DNA of 64,000 bases from Falsiroseomonas algicola (GTDB lineage Bacteria; Pseudomonadota; Alphaproteobacteria; Acetobacterales; Acetobacteraceae). The stretch lies in contig NZ_JAAIKB010000001.1 of the NCBI RefSeq assembly GCF_011040385.1, positions 62,001-126,000 of the forward strand. The letters are read 5' to 3'. The notes below the pieces were generated by a model. That model made no database searches. It saw only the letters and a list, made by a program, of their open reading frames with translations, and was not told the origin of the DNA. Positions 32,690-42,019 of the stretch are shown piece after piece (position 1 is the first letter of the stretch; each line of letters starts with the position of its first letter). A program made the position numbers and the translations under genes.

Positions 32690-34213
32690 TCACGCCGCCG
32701 GCATCGAGAGCCGGAAGCAGGCCCCTCTCGGGCTCGGCACCAGCTCGATCGATCCCCCCGCCGCCGCCAGGTGGCTGCGCGCGATGGCCAGGCCGAGCCC
32801 CGTGCCGCCAGCTTCCCGCGCCGTGGTGAAGAACCGCCCGAAGATCCGCCCCGCATTGCCCGGCGACACCCCCCGCCCGTCGTCGCTGACCTCGATCACC
32901 ACGCGCCTGCCCTCGGCCCGCCAGGCGATCCGTCCCGTGGCGCCGGGGCCGGCGTGCAGGGCGATGTTTTCCGTCATGTTGCGAATCACGGTCGAAAGCC
33001 GCTCCGCCCCGATCGCCGCCCGCAGCGCGCCGCCTTCCAGCGCGACCGGCACCGGCATGGGCAGCGCATGGATCACGGCGGCGACGTCGCAGGATTCCTC
33101 GCCCCGCGGCACCGGCGCCTCCGCCCGCGCCAGTTCCAGCAGCCGCCGCACCAGCCGGTCCAGCCGCGCCACGTCGGACGCCGCCTGGCCGAGGAAGGTG
33201 GCGCGCTCCGCCTCCGTCATCGTGGCGGCATGGTCCGCCAGCAATTCCAGCGCGCCGCGGATGGCGGCGAGCGGCGTCTTGAACTCGTGGCTCATCTCGG
33301 CGGCGAAGGCCCCGATGTAATCCGCGCGGTATTCCAGCGTGGCGGCCATGGACTGGATGGCGGCCCACATCTCATCGGCTTCGCGCACCGCGGCGCGGCG
33401 GGTGCGGGGCAGGGCGGTGGCCCGCGCCCCGGCCGCCACGGCGCGGGCCTGGGCGGCGACGGCCTCAATCGGGCGGCTCACGGTATAGGCGATGACCAGC
33501 GCCAGCCCGCCGGCGGCCAGCAGCAGCGCCGCCGCCAGCCCCGCCATCTCCCATCGCTTTCCATGGAGCGCCTGGTCGATGCTGGCCGGCGTGCGGGACA
33601 GCACCACCACGCCGATGACCTCCGCGCCCTCCGTCACGGGATGCGCCAGGAACACCCGGAAGGGCGCCGCCCGGCTGATGGAGGCCGATCCCACCCCCGG
33701 CTGCGCCGGCCGGTCCCGCAGCACGGAGGATGACCGCCCCGCCAGCGCCGCCGCCACCTCCTGCCGGTGGTGCAGCGACAGCCCCATCTCCCCGCCGCTG
33801 GATGCCACGACGATCCCCGCGGCATCCGTGACGCGCATCCCCGCCAGCGTGACGCGCTGCGCCGCCGCCAGCACCGGCATCAGCGTGGCCCCGGCCGCCA
33901 GCGCACGGGGATCGGCCGGGCGTTCGGGCGCCAGCGCATCCGGCGCGGGCGGCAGGACGGGATCGCGCGCCAGGTCGAGCACCGCCCATCGCGGCGCCCA
34001 GCCAGGCTGTGACGCCGGCGGCGCGCCGCCATGCCAGGCGGCCTCATAGGCCGCGCCGATCACCGCGGCCTGCGCCACCAGCTCCGTTTCCGTCTGGCGC
34101 ACCAGCGCGCTTTCATACAGCCGCAGCAGCCACAGCCCGCCCAGCGGCAGCACCAGCAGCAGCAGGTTCGCCGCCAGCAGCACCGTGCGCAGCCTCGGCT
34201 TGCGGAACCTCAC
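32690..34213 (-). CDS. creC: sensor histidine kinase, CreC-like
   Basis: 507 residues. TM1 (about 10-30), a periplasmic sensor region (about 31-215), TM2 (about 220-243), HAMP, then the phosphoacceptor helix AAEMSHEFKTPLAAIRGALE with the phosphorylatable His, and ATPase boxes NMTENIALHA (N), EVSDDGRGVS (G1) and GGTGLGLAIARS (G2). GTG start overlaps the creB stop (GTGA). Paired with CreB and divergent from creD, which supports CreC; in E. coli CreC senses metabolic and envelope states. Symbol assigned by context. Confidence 0.8.
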   Translation of the reverse strand: MRFRKPRLRTVLLAANLLLLVLPLGGLWLLRLYESALVRQTETELVAQAAVIGAAYEAAWHGGAPPASQPGWAPRWAVLDLARDPVLPPAPDALAPERPADPRALAAGATLMPVLAAAQRVTLAGMRVTDAAGIVVASSGGEMGLSLHHRQEVAAALAGRSSSVLRDRPAQPGVGSASISRAAPFRVFLAHPVTEGAEVIGVVVLSRTPASIDQALHGKRWEMAGLAAALLLAAGGLALVIAYTVSRPIEAVAAQARAVAAGARATALPRTRRAAVREADEMWAAIQSMAATLEYRADYIGAFAAEMSHEFKTPLAAIRGALELLADHAATMTEAERATFLGQAASDVARLDRLVRRLLELARAEAPVPRGEESCDVAAVIHALPMPVPVALEGGALRAAIGAERLSTVIRNMTENIALHAGPGATGRIAWRAEGRRVVIEVSDDGRGVSPGNAGRIFGRFFTTAREAGGTGLGLAIARSHLAAAGGSIELVPSPRGACFRLSMPAA

Positions 34214-34881
34214 GCGGAGAACCGGTAGCCGAGCCCGTGCACCGTCCCGATCGGCTCCGCGCCCAGCGCCGCGAATTTTGCGCGGATGTGGCGGATGTGG
34301 CTGTCGATGGTGCGGTCGCTGACCACCCGCCGGTCGGGATAGGCGACATCCATCAGCGCATCCCGCGTAAAGACGCGGCCGGGATGGGCCGCCAGGCAGC
34401 GCAGCAGCGCGAATTCCGTCACCGTCAGCGTGATCTCGGCCTCCCCCCAGAAGGCCTGGTGGCTGTCCGGCAGCAGGCGCAACTCCCCCCGCGCCACGAC
34501 CGGCGCCTGCGGGGCCGGGGCCGCGCGCCGCCGCAGCACCGCGCGCACCCGCGCCACCACCTCCCGCGGGCTGAAGGGTTTCGTCACGTAGTCGTCGCCG
34601 CCGAGCTCCAGGCCAAGGATCCTGTCCACCTCCTCGTCGCGGGACGACAGGAAGATCACCGGCAGGTCGGAGGTCCGGCGCAGCCGGCGGCAGACCTCCG
34701 TGCCGTCGATCTCGGGCATGGTCACGTCCAGCAGCAGGATGTCCGGCGCCTGGTCGGCCACCGCCGCCAGCGCCGCGGCGCCGTCCCCGGCCTCCGCCAC
34801 CGCGAAGCCGTCCCTCTCCAGCGCGAAGCGGAGCACGCTGCGGATATGCGGGTCGTCATCCACGACCAGGACCTTCGGCAT
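34210..34881 (-). CDS. creB: OmpR-family response regulator, CreB-like
   Basis: 223 residues. Receiver domain with acidic pair VVDDD, phosphoacceptor Asp in DILLLDVTMPEIDG and Lys in YVTKPFSPREVVAR, then a winged-helix output domain (LTVTEFALLRCLAAHPGRVF, ending TVHGLGYRFSA). The start at 34881 (MPKVLVVD) is chosen; the frame continues to 35112 but that part overlaps the creD promoter. It is translationally coupled to creC and divergent from creD, where a direct repeat with 11-base period marks a probable binding site. Confidence 0.85.
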   Translation of the reverse strand: MPKVLVVDDDPHIRSVLRFALERDGFAVAEAGDGAAALAAVADQAPDILLLDVTMPEIDGTEVCRRLRRTSDLPVIFLSSRDEEVDRILGLELGGDDYVTKPFSPREVVARVRAVLRRRAAPAPQAPVVARGELRLLPDSHQAFWGEAEITLTVTEFALLRCLAAHPGRVFTRDALMDVAYPDRRVVSDRTIDSHIRHIRAKFAALGAEPIGTVHGLGYRFSA

Positions 34882-34906
34882 GCGCCCCCTGTCGGGCCAC
34901 GCGGCC

Positions 34907-34924
34907 CTGCACCGCATCTGCACC
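34907..34924. promoter_or_regulatory. CTGCACC direct repeat with 11-base period between creB and creD
   Basis: CTGCACC-N4-CTGCACC (34907-34913 and 34918-34924). E. coli CreB binds TTCAC-N6-TTCAC, the same 11-base period. The sequence differs, so binding by this CreB is inferred. Confidence 0.45.
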
Positions 34925-35014
34925 AAATCTCCGGCGTCCCTGCAAGCGCCCTCCGTCACCGCTGCACGCGCGCCCGCGATGCTCCGCGCCATCCCTGGAA
35001 CGGAGGAGAACCCA

Positions 35015-36280
35015 ATGGAACCCGAACCCAAGCGTGGCCTGCTGGAGGGGCCGACCGCGAAGCTCGTCGCCGTCGGCCTGGTGCTGATGGCGATGCTGAT
35101 CCCGCACCTCATGATCGGCGGCGTGATCGAGGAGCGGGAGGAACGCCACCGCGCGGTGCAGCGGGAGATCGGCGCAGGATGGGGTGGGCCGCAGGTGCTG
35201 ATGGGTCCTGTCCTCGCGGTCCCATGGTCCGCGGATGCCCGGCGCGGCTACTTTTTCATCCAACCCGAGCGTCTGGATGCGACTGTTGAACTGGCCCCCC
35301 AGCTGCGGCGTCGCGGGCTGTATGAGGTGCCGGTCTTCACCGCGATGGCCCGGCTGGAAGGCAGCTTCAACGTCACCGATGCGATGATGCCGCAGGACAT
35401 TGCAGCGGTCCCCCATTGGCAGGATGCGCGGGTGATCGCCGGCGGCCAAGCCTTTCGCCTGGCGGGGCAGGCGCCGTCGCTCCGCCTGGGCGACGCAATG
35501 CTGCCCGCGGAGGAGGGCCTACCGCGATGGGATGGCTGCATGCCCTCCCGCGGCGTGATGTGGCAGCCGCGCCTGGCCGCGGCGCCCGATGGTCCCGTTT
35601 CCTTCGCTGTGACGCTGCCGCTGCGCGGGTCCGAACGGTTCGGCCTGATGCCCGGCCCGGTACGAACCAACCTTGCGATGTCGGCTGCCTGGCCGACACC
35701 GAGCTTTATCGGCGATGACCTGCCGGAGCAGTCGAGCGTGGAGGAGGCGGGCTTCAGCGCCAACTGGTCCCTTGTCGGGGGATGGGGGGCCGCCCGCAAC
35801 ACCCTCTGTGGCCGCCAGTCGCCGGCGGCGGGCGTCGAGTTGCTGGAGGCCGTGCCGACCTACCGCATGGTCAACCGCGCCTCGAAATACGCCATGCTGT
35901 TCCTGGCGCTGTCCTTCGTGACCTACACGCTGTTCGAGCTGCTGGCGGGCCTGCGCATCCACATCGTGCAATACGCCATGCTCGGCTGTTCGGTGGTCAT
36001 GTTCCCCCTGCTGCTGCTGGCGATCGGCGAACCGCTGGGCTTCGCGGCGGCCTATGCCGCGGCCACGCTGCTGGTGATGGCGCAGGCCAGCCTGTTCACC
36101 GCCGCCGTCACGGGAAGGCGCATCCTGGCCGCCGCCTTCGCCGGCGTGCTCGCCGCGCTGTTCGGCTTCCTCTACGTCGTGCTCAGCCTGGAGGCCTATG
36201 CGCTGCTGGTCGGCACGCTGGCCCTCTTCACGGTCCTGTCCGTGGTCATGGCCCTGACGCGGCGCGTCCGCTGGGGTTGA
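35015..36280 (+). CDS. creD: CreD-family inner membrane protein
   Basis: 421 residues. N-terminal anchor (about 20-38, VAVGLVLMAMLIPHLMIGGV), a large periplasmic domain with the RGYFFIQPERLDATVELAP block, then five C-terminal membrane helices starting at MVNRASKYAMLFLALSFVTY, the most conserved CreD segment. CreD is the main output of the CreBC system in gammaproteobacteria and affects envelope stability; here its divergent placement from creBC is the same logic. GGAGGAG precedes the ATG. It is slightly shorter than the usual 450 residues because the periplasmic part is reduced. Confidence 0.85.
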   Translation: MEPEPKRGLLEGPTAKLVAVGLVLMAMLIPHLMIGGVIEEREERHRAVQREIGAGWGGPQVLMGPVLAVPWSADARRGYFFIQPERLDATVELAPQLRRRGLYEVPVFTAMARLEGSFNVTDAMMPQDIAAVPHWQDARVIAGGQAFRLAGQAPSLRLGDAMLPAEEGLPRWDGCMPSRGVMWQPRLAAAPDGPVSFAVTLPLRGSERFGLMPGPVRTNLAMSAAWPTPSFIGDDLPEQSSVEEAGFSANWSLVGGWGAARNTLCGRQSPAAGVELLEAVPTYRMVNRASKYAMLFLALSFVTYTLFELLAGLRIHIVQYAMLGCSVVMFPLLLLAIGEPLGFAAAYAAATLLVMAQASLFTAAVTGRRILAAAFAGVLAALFGFLYVVLSLEAYALLVGTLALFTVLSVVMALTRRVRWG

Positions 36281-36283
36281 GCC

Positions 36284-36363
36284 CCATAACCCGGCGGTCC
36301 AGGGTCCCCCTGGACCCTGGCGAGGGGGTCCCAAGGGGGCGGGACAGGGAGCAGCGCTCCCCC
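36284..36363 (-). repeat. dispersed GC-rich intergenic repeat, family A, copy 2
   Basis: Inverted relative to 4060-4126. It carries the same 9-bp stem CCAGGGTCC / GGACCCTGG (36299-36320) and the GGGAGCAGCGCTCCCCC block at 36347-36363. It fills the gap between the convergent creD and kdsD stops, so a bidirectional terminator role is plausible. Confidence 0.75.
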
Positions 36364-36365
36364 TT

Positions 36366-37331
36366 TCACACCACCCCCGCCCGCAGCAGGTCATGCAGGT
36401 GGATCACGCCGCGCGGCACGCCCTCCACCACCACGAACATGCTGGTGATGCGCCGCTCGTTCATGGTCTTCACCAGGTCCGGCGCCAGCTGGTCCGGCGC
36501 CGCGACCAGCGGTTTGCGCGTCATCGCCTCCGTCGCCGGCCGGTCCACGAAGCCCTTGCGGAAGGCGCGGCGGATGTCGCCATCGGTGATGACGCCCAGC
36601 AGCCGGCCTTCGCCATCCACCACGCCGCCCGTGCCGAAGGGCTTCGACGTCATGGTGACGATGGCTTCCGCCAGCGTCGCGCCCTGCGGCACCAGCGGCA
36701 GGTCGGTGTGCATCAGGTCCGAGGCCCGCAGCAGCTGCGCGCCGAGCTTGCCGCCGGGGTGGAACACCCGGAAATCCGCCGCCGAGAATCCCCGCGCCTC
36801 CAGCAGCCCCATCGCGAAGGCATCGCCGACCGCCAGCTGCATCGTCGTGGAGGTCGTCGGCGCCAGCCCGTTCGGGCAGGCTTCCGGCATGCGCGGCAGG
36901 ATCAGCGGATAGTCGGCGGCCTTGCCGAGCGGGCTATCGGCGACCGAGGTGATGGCGATCAGCTTCACCCCGAAGCGATGGGCGTAGCCGATGATGCTGG
37001 CCAGTTCCGGCGCCCCGCCCGACCAGGACAGCGCCAGGATCACATCCTCCGGCCGGATCATGCCGAGGTCGCCGTGGCTCGCTTCCGCCGGATGCACGAA
37101 GTGGGACGCCGTGCCGGTGGAAGCGAGCGTCGCCGCGATCTTGCGCCCGACATGGCCCGACTTGCCCATGCCCGTCACGACGCAGCGGCCGGTCTTCTCC
37201 AGCATCATGCGCACGGCCGCGATCAGCGTATCGCCGAGCGTCCCGTCCAGCGCATCCCGCAGCGCGGCCAGCCCATCGGCTTCCAGCTGCACCGTGCGGC
37301 GCAGGCTGTCGCGCAGGTGGTCGTCGCTCAC
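36366..37331 (-). CDS. kdsD: arabinose-5-phosphate isomerase (KpsF/GutQ family)
   Basis: 321 residues. SIS domain (about 40-175; [39 protein letters not shown]) followed by two CBS motifs (about 205-321; [19 protein letters not shown] and [18 protein letters not shown]). It interconverts ribulose 5-phosphate and arabinose 5-phosphate, the first step to Kdo for lipopolysaccharide. Last gene of kdsA-kdsB-kdsD, overlapping kdsB by 4 bases (ATGA), which makes KdsD more likely than GutQ or KpsF. Confidence 0.93.
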   Translation of the reverse strand: MSDDHLRDSLRRTVQLEADGLAALRDALDGTLGDTLIAAVRMMLEKTGRCVVTGMGKSGHVGRKIAATLASTGTASHFVHPAEASHGDLGMIRPEDVILALSWSGGAPELASIIGYAHRFGVKLIAITSVADSPLGKAADYPLILPRMPEACPNGLAPTTSTTMQLAVGDAFAMGLLEARGFSAADFRVFHPGGKLGAQLLRASDLMHTDLPLVPQGATLAEAIVTMTSKPFGTGGVVDGEGRLLGVITDGDIRRAFRKGFVDRPATEAMTRKPLVAAPDQLAPDLVKTMNERRITSMFVVVEGVPRGVIHLHDLLRAGVV

Positions 37332-38068
37332 GGTGCGGCCCCTTGCGCGTGCAGCTGCCGCGCGCGGTGGAGGTCGGCCGGCGTATCGACGCCGAGCGGC
37401 ACGTCATCCACGGCGACCGCATCGATGCGCATCCCCGCCTCCAGCGCGCGCAGCTGTTCCAGCTTCTCCCGCGTCTCGAGGGCCGAGGGCGGCAGCGCCA
37501 CGAAGCGCGCCAGCGCGCTGCGCCGCCAGGCATAGAGCCCGATGTGGTGCCAGAGCGGCCCGTCGCCCCAGGGCGCGGTGGCGCGGGTGAAATACAGGCA
37601 GCGGAAGCGCCCCGGCGCCGTCTCGCTGCCCACCATCTTCACCACCTGGCTCGCCGTCCGCTCCTCCTCCCGCTCGATCCGCGCCACCAGCGTGCCGAGC
37701 GCGATGTCGGGATGATCGATGGCGGCGAAGACGGCGCGGATCGCCTGGGGGGAGATCAGCGGCAGGTCGCCCTGGACGTTCACCACCACGTCGAAGCGCC
37801 CCTCCGGATCGATCGCCGTGATCGCCTCATGGATGCGGTCGGAGCCGGAGGGATGGTCATCCCGCGTCATCTGCGCACGGCCGCCCGCGGCGCGGACGAC
37901 GCCCGCGATCTCCTCGCTATCCGTTGCCACGACGACGTCGCCGATGGCGGCCGCCATCGCGCGGCGCCAGACATGGACGATCATCGGCTCGCCGCCGATG
38001 TCGGCCATCGGCTTGCCCGGCAGGCGGCTCGCCGCCATCCGGGCCGGGATCATCACGATCGGCGTCAT
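37328..38068 (-). CDS. kdsB: 3-deoxy-manno-octulosonate cytidylyltransferase
   Basis: 246 residues, cytosolic. Nucleotide-binding start [20 protein letters not shown], the metal-site region [20 protein letters not shown], and [23 protein letters not shown], all typical of KdsB, which activates Kdo as CMP-Kdo. Overlaps kdsA upstream and kdsD downstream by 4 bases each, giving a tightly coupled Kdo operon. Confidence 0.95.
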   Translation of the reverse strand: MTPIVMIPARMAASRLPGKPMADIGGEPMIVHVWRRAMAAAIGDVVVATDSEEIAGVVRAAGGRAQMTRDDHPSGSDRIHEAITAIDPEGRFDVVVNVQGDLPLISPQAIRAVFAAIDHPDIALGTLVARIEREEERTASQVVKMVGSETAPGRFRCLYFTRATAPWGDGPLWHHIGLYAWRRSALARFVALPPSALETREKLEQLRALEAGMRIDAVAVDDVPLGVDTPADLHRARQLHAQGAAP

Positions 38069-38904
38069 CGGAAGGACTTCACCAGGCCATCGATCGCCAT
38101 CAGGCGGCCGATCAGCGCCTCGAACTGGTCGAGCGGCACCATGTTCGGCCCATCGCTCGGCGCGCGGTCCGGGTCCTCATGCGTCTCGATGAAGACCGCC
38201 GCGACACCGACCGCGACGGCCGCGCGCGCCAGCGTCTCCACGAATTCCCGCTGGCCGCCCGATGACGTCCCCTGGCCGCCGGGCTGCTGCACGGAATGGG
38301 TGGCGTCGAAGACCACCGGCAGGCCGGTGTCGCGGGCCATGATCGGCAGGGCGCGCATGTCGCTGACCAGCGTGTTGTAGCCGAAGCTGGCGCCACGCTC
38401 CGTCAGCAGGACGTTGGGATTGCCCGCGCCCGTCACCTTGGCCGCGGCATTCTTCATGTCCCAGGGCGCCAGGAACTGGCCCTTCTTGATGTTCACCACG
38501 CGCCCCGTCGCGGCGGCGGCCAGCAGCAAATCCGTCTGGCGGCAGAGGAAGGCCGGGATCTGGATGACATCCACTGCCTCCGCCACTGGCGCGCATTGCG
38601 CGGCCTCATGCACATCGGTCAGGGTCGGCAGGCCGAGCGTCTCCCGGATCTCGGCGAAGACCTCCAGCGCCTTCGCCATGCCGATCCCGCGCGCGGCGCT
38701 GGCGGAGGTGCGGTTCGCCTTGTCGTAGCTCGTCTTGTAGACCAGCCCGATGCCGAGCCGCCCGCAGATCTCCTTCAGCCGCGCCGCCGTTTCCAGCGCA
38801 TGGGCGCGGCTTTCCATCTGGCACGGCCCGGCGATGAGCGCGAGCGGCAGGTGGTTGCCGAGGGTGACGGGGCCGATCGCGACGGAGACGGACACGGGCA
38901 GCAT
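38065..38904 (-). CDS. kdsA: 3-deoxy-8-phosphooctulonate synthase
   Basis: 279 residues. Condenses phosphoenolpyruvate with arabinose 5-phosphate. Signatures: [37 protein letters not shown], and [19 protein letters not shown]. The Cys in IAGPCQMES occupies the metal-ligand position, whereas metal-independent KdsA proteins such as that of E. coli have Asn, so this is the metal-dependent class. First gene of kdsA-kdsB-kdsD. No separate promoter motif was identified in the 147-base upstream gap, which holds a family B repeat. Confidence 0.95.
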   Translation of the reverse strand: MLPVSVSVAIGPVTLGNHLPLALIAGPCQMESRAHALETAARLKEICGRLGIGLVYKTSYDKANRTSASAARGIGMAKALEVFAEIRETLGLPTLTDVHEAAQCAPVAEAVDVIQIPAFLCRQTDLLLAAAATGRVVNIKKGQFLAPWDMKNAAAKVTGAGNPNVLLTERGASFGYNTLVSDMRALPIMARDTGLPVVFDATHSVQQPGGQGTSSGGQREFVETLARAAVAVGVAAVFIETHEDPDRAPSDGPNMVPLDQFEALIGRLMAIDGLVKSFR

Positions 38905-38939
38905 TTCCTTGGCCTGAGACTGACGCCTGGAACTGGGCG

Positions 38940-38980
38940 CTCCCGCCCCGCGCCTGCGGGGGAGGATGGGGGAGGGGGTC
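38940..38980. repeat. dispersed repeat family B, copy 2
   Basis: CTCCCGCCCCGCG...TGCGGGGGAGG followed by a G-rich run; the same layout and partly the same sequence as 5160-5200. It lies in the gap between the kdsA start and the stop of the upstream histidine kinase gene. Confidence 0.55.
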
Positions 38981-39051
38981 CCGCCGATGCCAGCCGAACG
39001 CCGCCGGGGTTTAGGTCACCGGGCCGCCCGCGCCAAGCAAGGCGGCGTGGC

Positions 39052-40767
39052 TCAGCCGGCCGGCACGATCAGGTGGATGGTCGTTCCCTGCCCAGGCGCG
39101 CTCTCCGCCGCCAGCGCGCCCCCCGCGCCGCGCAGGAAGGCTGCCACCATGGCAAGGCCGAGGCCCGTCCCCTGGCCCTCCGGCTTGGTGGTGAAGAAGG
39201 GCTCGCCCAGCCGGGCGATCGCCGCCGGCGGCATGCCCTCGCCCTCGTCGCGGACGGAAAGGCGGATGTAGTCGCCGGGCGGCAGGTCGGGCGCATCGGC
39301 CGGGCGCGGCGGGATGGCGAAGCGGGCCGCGCTGATGGTGATGGTGCCGCCCCGCTTCATCGCGTCCCGCGCATTGGCGGCCAGGTTGATGAGCGCCGTC
39401 TCCAGCTCCGCCCGGTCCACCGATGGCGCGGCATGCAGCGGACCTGTGACCTCGCAGCGCACCCGGATGCCGGCGCCGAGCGTCGAATCCAGCAGCTGCG
39501 CCAGTTCCCGCATCGCCACGCCAAGGTCGACCGGCCCCTGGGCCTCGCTGCCCAGCCCGTTGCGACGGGTCGTGTCCAGCATCCGGCGGGACAGGGCGGT
39601 GGCGCGCTCCGCGTGCCGGCCGAGGTGGCTGGCCACCTGGCGGACCCGCGCCGGGTTCTCCGCATGCTTGGCCAGCAGCACGGCGGCGGCCATGACGGAT
39701 TGCGTGATGTTGCCGAAATCATGGGCGAGCCCACCGGCCAGCAGCCCCATCGTCGCCTGGCGCTCCGCGGTGCGGGACCGCGCCTCGGCGGCCGCGCGGG
39801 CGCGCAGCGCGCGTTCGGCCCAATAGGTCACGGTGCCGAGCAGCAGCATGGCCGCGATCGCGCTCATCACCGGGAACAGCATCTGCCGCCGCCAATCCGC
39901 CACCAGCCCGGCCGTGGAAAGCCCATAGGCCACGCCGACGTCATGGCCCGGCACGCGGCGGAAGGCGGTCAGGCGCGGCTGCCCGTCGACCGGGCTCTCG
40001 CCCTGCACCAGCCGGCCCTGCGTCCCCCGGCGAAGCTGGCTCAGCAGCGGGCCCATCGCGGCGGGCAGGGCGGCGGCCTCGGGGTTCGGCGGTTCGGGCA
40101 CCGCGGCCAGCACCGCGCCGTCCAGCCGGAACAGCACCACCGTATCCCCGGGGGTTTCCAGGATGGACCGGTAGAAGGCCTGGAAGTAGTGCGGCCAGAG
40201 CGTCGCCACCACGATCCCCCCATCGCCGAGGCCGTCCGGCCGCCGCCGGGACCGCGCCATGGGGAAGATCAGCACGCCGACGGACCGGCTGGTGACCACC
40301 TTGCCGATGGTGGGCGCTTCCCGCACGCCACTGCCGGCCGGATGCGCCGCCACGTAGTCGCGGCCCGTGACGTCGATGGGCGGCGTGGGAAAGCCGGTGG
40401 TGCTGGACGCCGCGAAGCGGCCCGAAGGGTCCACCAGCGTCACGCCGCCCGCCGCCGGCGTCACCGCATCCAGCGCCAGCAGGAAGTCGTGCAGGGGCTG
40501 GCTGGCGCGGATCTCCTCCCACGTCATGCCGACCACGCGGGACTCCGCGGCGGCAATGGCGATCTCCTGCGCCTCGAAGGCGCGCAGCGCGTGCTCGCGC
40601 AGCATTTCCGCCGTGCGGCCCACGCGTTCCTCGGCTGCGTCCAGCGTGCCCTGCCAGGCCTGCATCGCCATGATCGCGAGGCCCGCCAGCGGCAGCACCA
40701 CCGTGATGGCCCAGAGGGTGCGCAGCGCCCGCGCCCCCGCCGGCCTCGCCCGCGGCGCGATCGTCAT
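39052..40767 (-). CDS. Cache-type sensor histidine kinase (orphan)
   Basis: 571 residues. TM1 about 14-36, a large periplasmic double-Cache-like sensor (about 40-290, with DVTGRDYVAAHPAG resembling the dCache core), TM2 about 295-316, then the phosphoacceptor motif GLAHDFGNITQSVMAAAVLL and ATPase boxes NLAANARDAM, DEGEGMPP and GQGTGLGLAMV. No adjacent regulator gene is present. It is a clear paralogue of the kinase at 48549-50312, sharing the segment after TM1 (MLREHALRAFEAQE versus MLRQHALRSFGAQD) and the YGLSTxxL block. Both may feed the LuxO-like regulator located between them (inference). Confidence 0.87.
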   Translation of the reverse strand: MTIAPRARPAGARALRTLWAITVVLPLAGLAIMAMQAWQGTLDAAEERVGRTAEMLREHALRAFEAQEIAIAAAESRVVGMTWEEIRASQPLHDFLLALDAVTPAAGGVTLVDPSGRFAASSTTGFPTPPIDVTGRDYVAAHPAGSGVREAPTIGKVVTSRSVGVLIFPMARSRRRPDGLGDGGIVVATLWPHYFQAFYRSILETPGDTVVLFRLDGAVLAAVPEPPNPEAAALPAAMGPLLSQLRRGTQGRLVQGESPVDGQPRLTAFRRVPGHDVGVAYGLSTAGLVADWRRQMLFPVMSAIAAMLLLGTVTYWAERALRARAAAEARSRTAERQATMGLLAGGLAHDFGNITQSVMAAAVLLAKHAENPARVRQVASHLGRHAERATALSRRMLDTTRRNGLGSEAQGPVDLGVAMRELAQLLDSTLGAGIRVRCEVTGPLHAAPSVDRAELETALINLAANARDAMKRGGTITISAARFAIPPRPADAPDLPPGDYIRLSVRDEGEGMPPAAIARLGEPFFTTKPEGQGTGLGLAMVAAFLRGAGGALAAESAPGQGTTIHLIVPAG

Positions 40768-40918
40768 CTCCGGTGGTCCGCCTGCGCGCCGCGTCTCATC
40801 CCCTGATTGTGCCGTCCCGGTCGCGTTCCCGCCAAGAGCGCCATCGGCGCGCGGGGCGCCGTGGGCACCATGGGCGCGCGGCCTGTCCAGTTCGCCCCCC
40901 GGCTGCTAGACGCCGCGC

Positions 40919-42019
40919 GTGTCCACCGCCGCCCCCATCCGCCTTGCCGTCATCGTCCCGGTCTTCAACGAGGCGGCGAATGTCGGCCCGCTGGTCGAAC
41001 GCCTCGACGCCGCGCTGGCCGGCATCGGGTGGGAGGCGATCTTCGTCGACGATGACAGCCCCGATGGCACCGCCGCCGTCGCCCGCGCCATCGCCGCCCG
41101 GGACCCGCGCATCCGCTGCCTCCGCCGCATCGGCCGGCGCGGCCTCGCCTCCGCCTGCATGGAGGGCTTCCTCTCCACCTCCGCCCCCTTCGTCGCCGTG
41201 ATCGATGGCGACCTGCAGCATGACGAGGCGATCCTGCCCGCCATGCTGGCGGCGGTGGAGGCCGGCGCCGACATCGCCATCGGCAGCCGCCATGTCGAGG
41301 GCGGTGCCGCGGCCTCCGGCTTCTCGGCCGCGCGGGGCGCACTCTCCGACACCGGGGCGAAGCTCGCCCGGCTGCTGCTGCCGACGCCGGTGGCGGACCC
41401 CATGAGCGGCTTCTTCCTGCTGCCCCGCGCGCTGGTGGAGGAGGTGGCGCCCCGCGTCGCCGGCCGCGGCTTCAAGATCCTGCTCGACATCCTGCTCTCC
41501 GCCCGGCGGAAGCTGAGGGTGGCGGAGATACCCTACAGCTTCCGCAGCCGCCAGGCCGGAGAGAGCAAGCTGGATGCGACGGTGCTGCTGGAATTCGGCG
41601 CGCTGCTGCTGGACAAGGCCACGGGCGGCATCGTGCCGCTGCGCTTCCTGGCCTTCGCGCTGGTGGGCGGCATCGGCGTGCTGGTCCACATGGCGGCGCT
41701 GTTCCTGCTGGTGCAGGCGGGCGGGCTCGGCTTCGGCCCGGCGCAATGGGGCGCCACCTTCGTCGCCATGACCGCCAATTTCGCGCTGAACAACCGCATC
41801 ACCTACCGCGACGCCCGGCTGCGCGGCCCGGCCCTGTGGCGCGGCCTGCTGCTGTTCTACCTGGTCTGCGGCATCGGCGCCGCGGCCAATGTCGGCATCG
41901 CGGGGCTGCTGGTGCGGGACGGCGTGCTGGCCTGGGGCCTGGCCGGCGCGGCGGGGGCGCTGCTGACCGTGGTGTGGAACTACGCTGTCTCCTCCACCCT
42001 GGTCTGGCGCGCCCGATGA
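40919..42019 (+). CDS. glycosyltransferase family 2 (DPM1-like) fused to GtrA domain
   Basis: 366 residues. GT-A catalytic domain (about 1-225): VIVPVFNEAANVGPLVERLD, FVDDDSPDGT, and the DxD-like VIDGDLQHDEAIL, followed by SRHVEGG. The GtrA domain (about 240-366) has four membrane helices beginning FLAFALVGGIGVLVHMAALF. The architecture matches transferases that load a sugar onto undecaprenyl or dolichol-type phosphate and flip it. GTG start without a clear ribosome site. Its stop overlaps the GT39 start (ATGA), so the pair probably makes and uses a lipid-linked sugar. Confidence 0.88.
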   Translation: MSTAAPIRLAVIVPVFNEAANVGPLVERLDAALAGIGWEAIFVDDDSPDGTAAVARAIAARDPRIRCLRRIGRRGLASACMEGFLSTSAPFVAVIDGDLQHDEAILPAMLAAVEAGADIAIGSRHVEGGAAASGFSAARGALSDTGAKLARLLLPTPVADPMSGFFLLPRALVEEVAPRVAGRGFKILLDILLSARRKLRVAEIPYSFRSRQAGESKLDATVLLEFGALLLDKATGGIVPLRFLAFALVGGIGVLVHMAALFLLVQAGGLGFGPAQWGATFVAMTANFALNNRITYRDARLRGPALWRGLLLFYLVCGIGAAANVGIAGLLVRDGVLAWGLAGAAGALLTVVWNYAVSSTLVWRAR

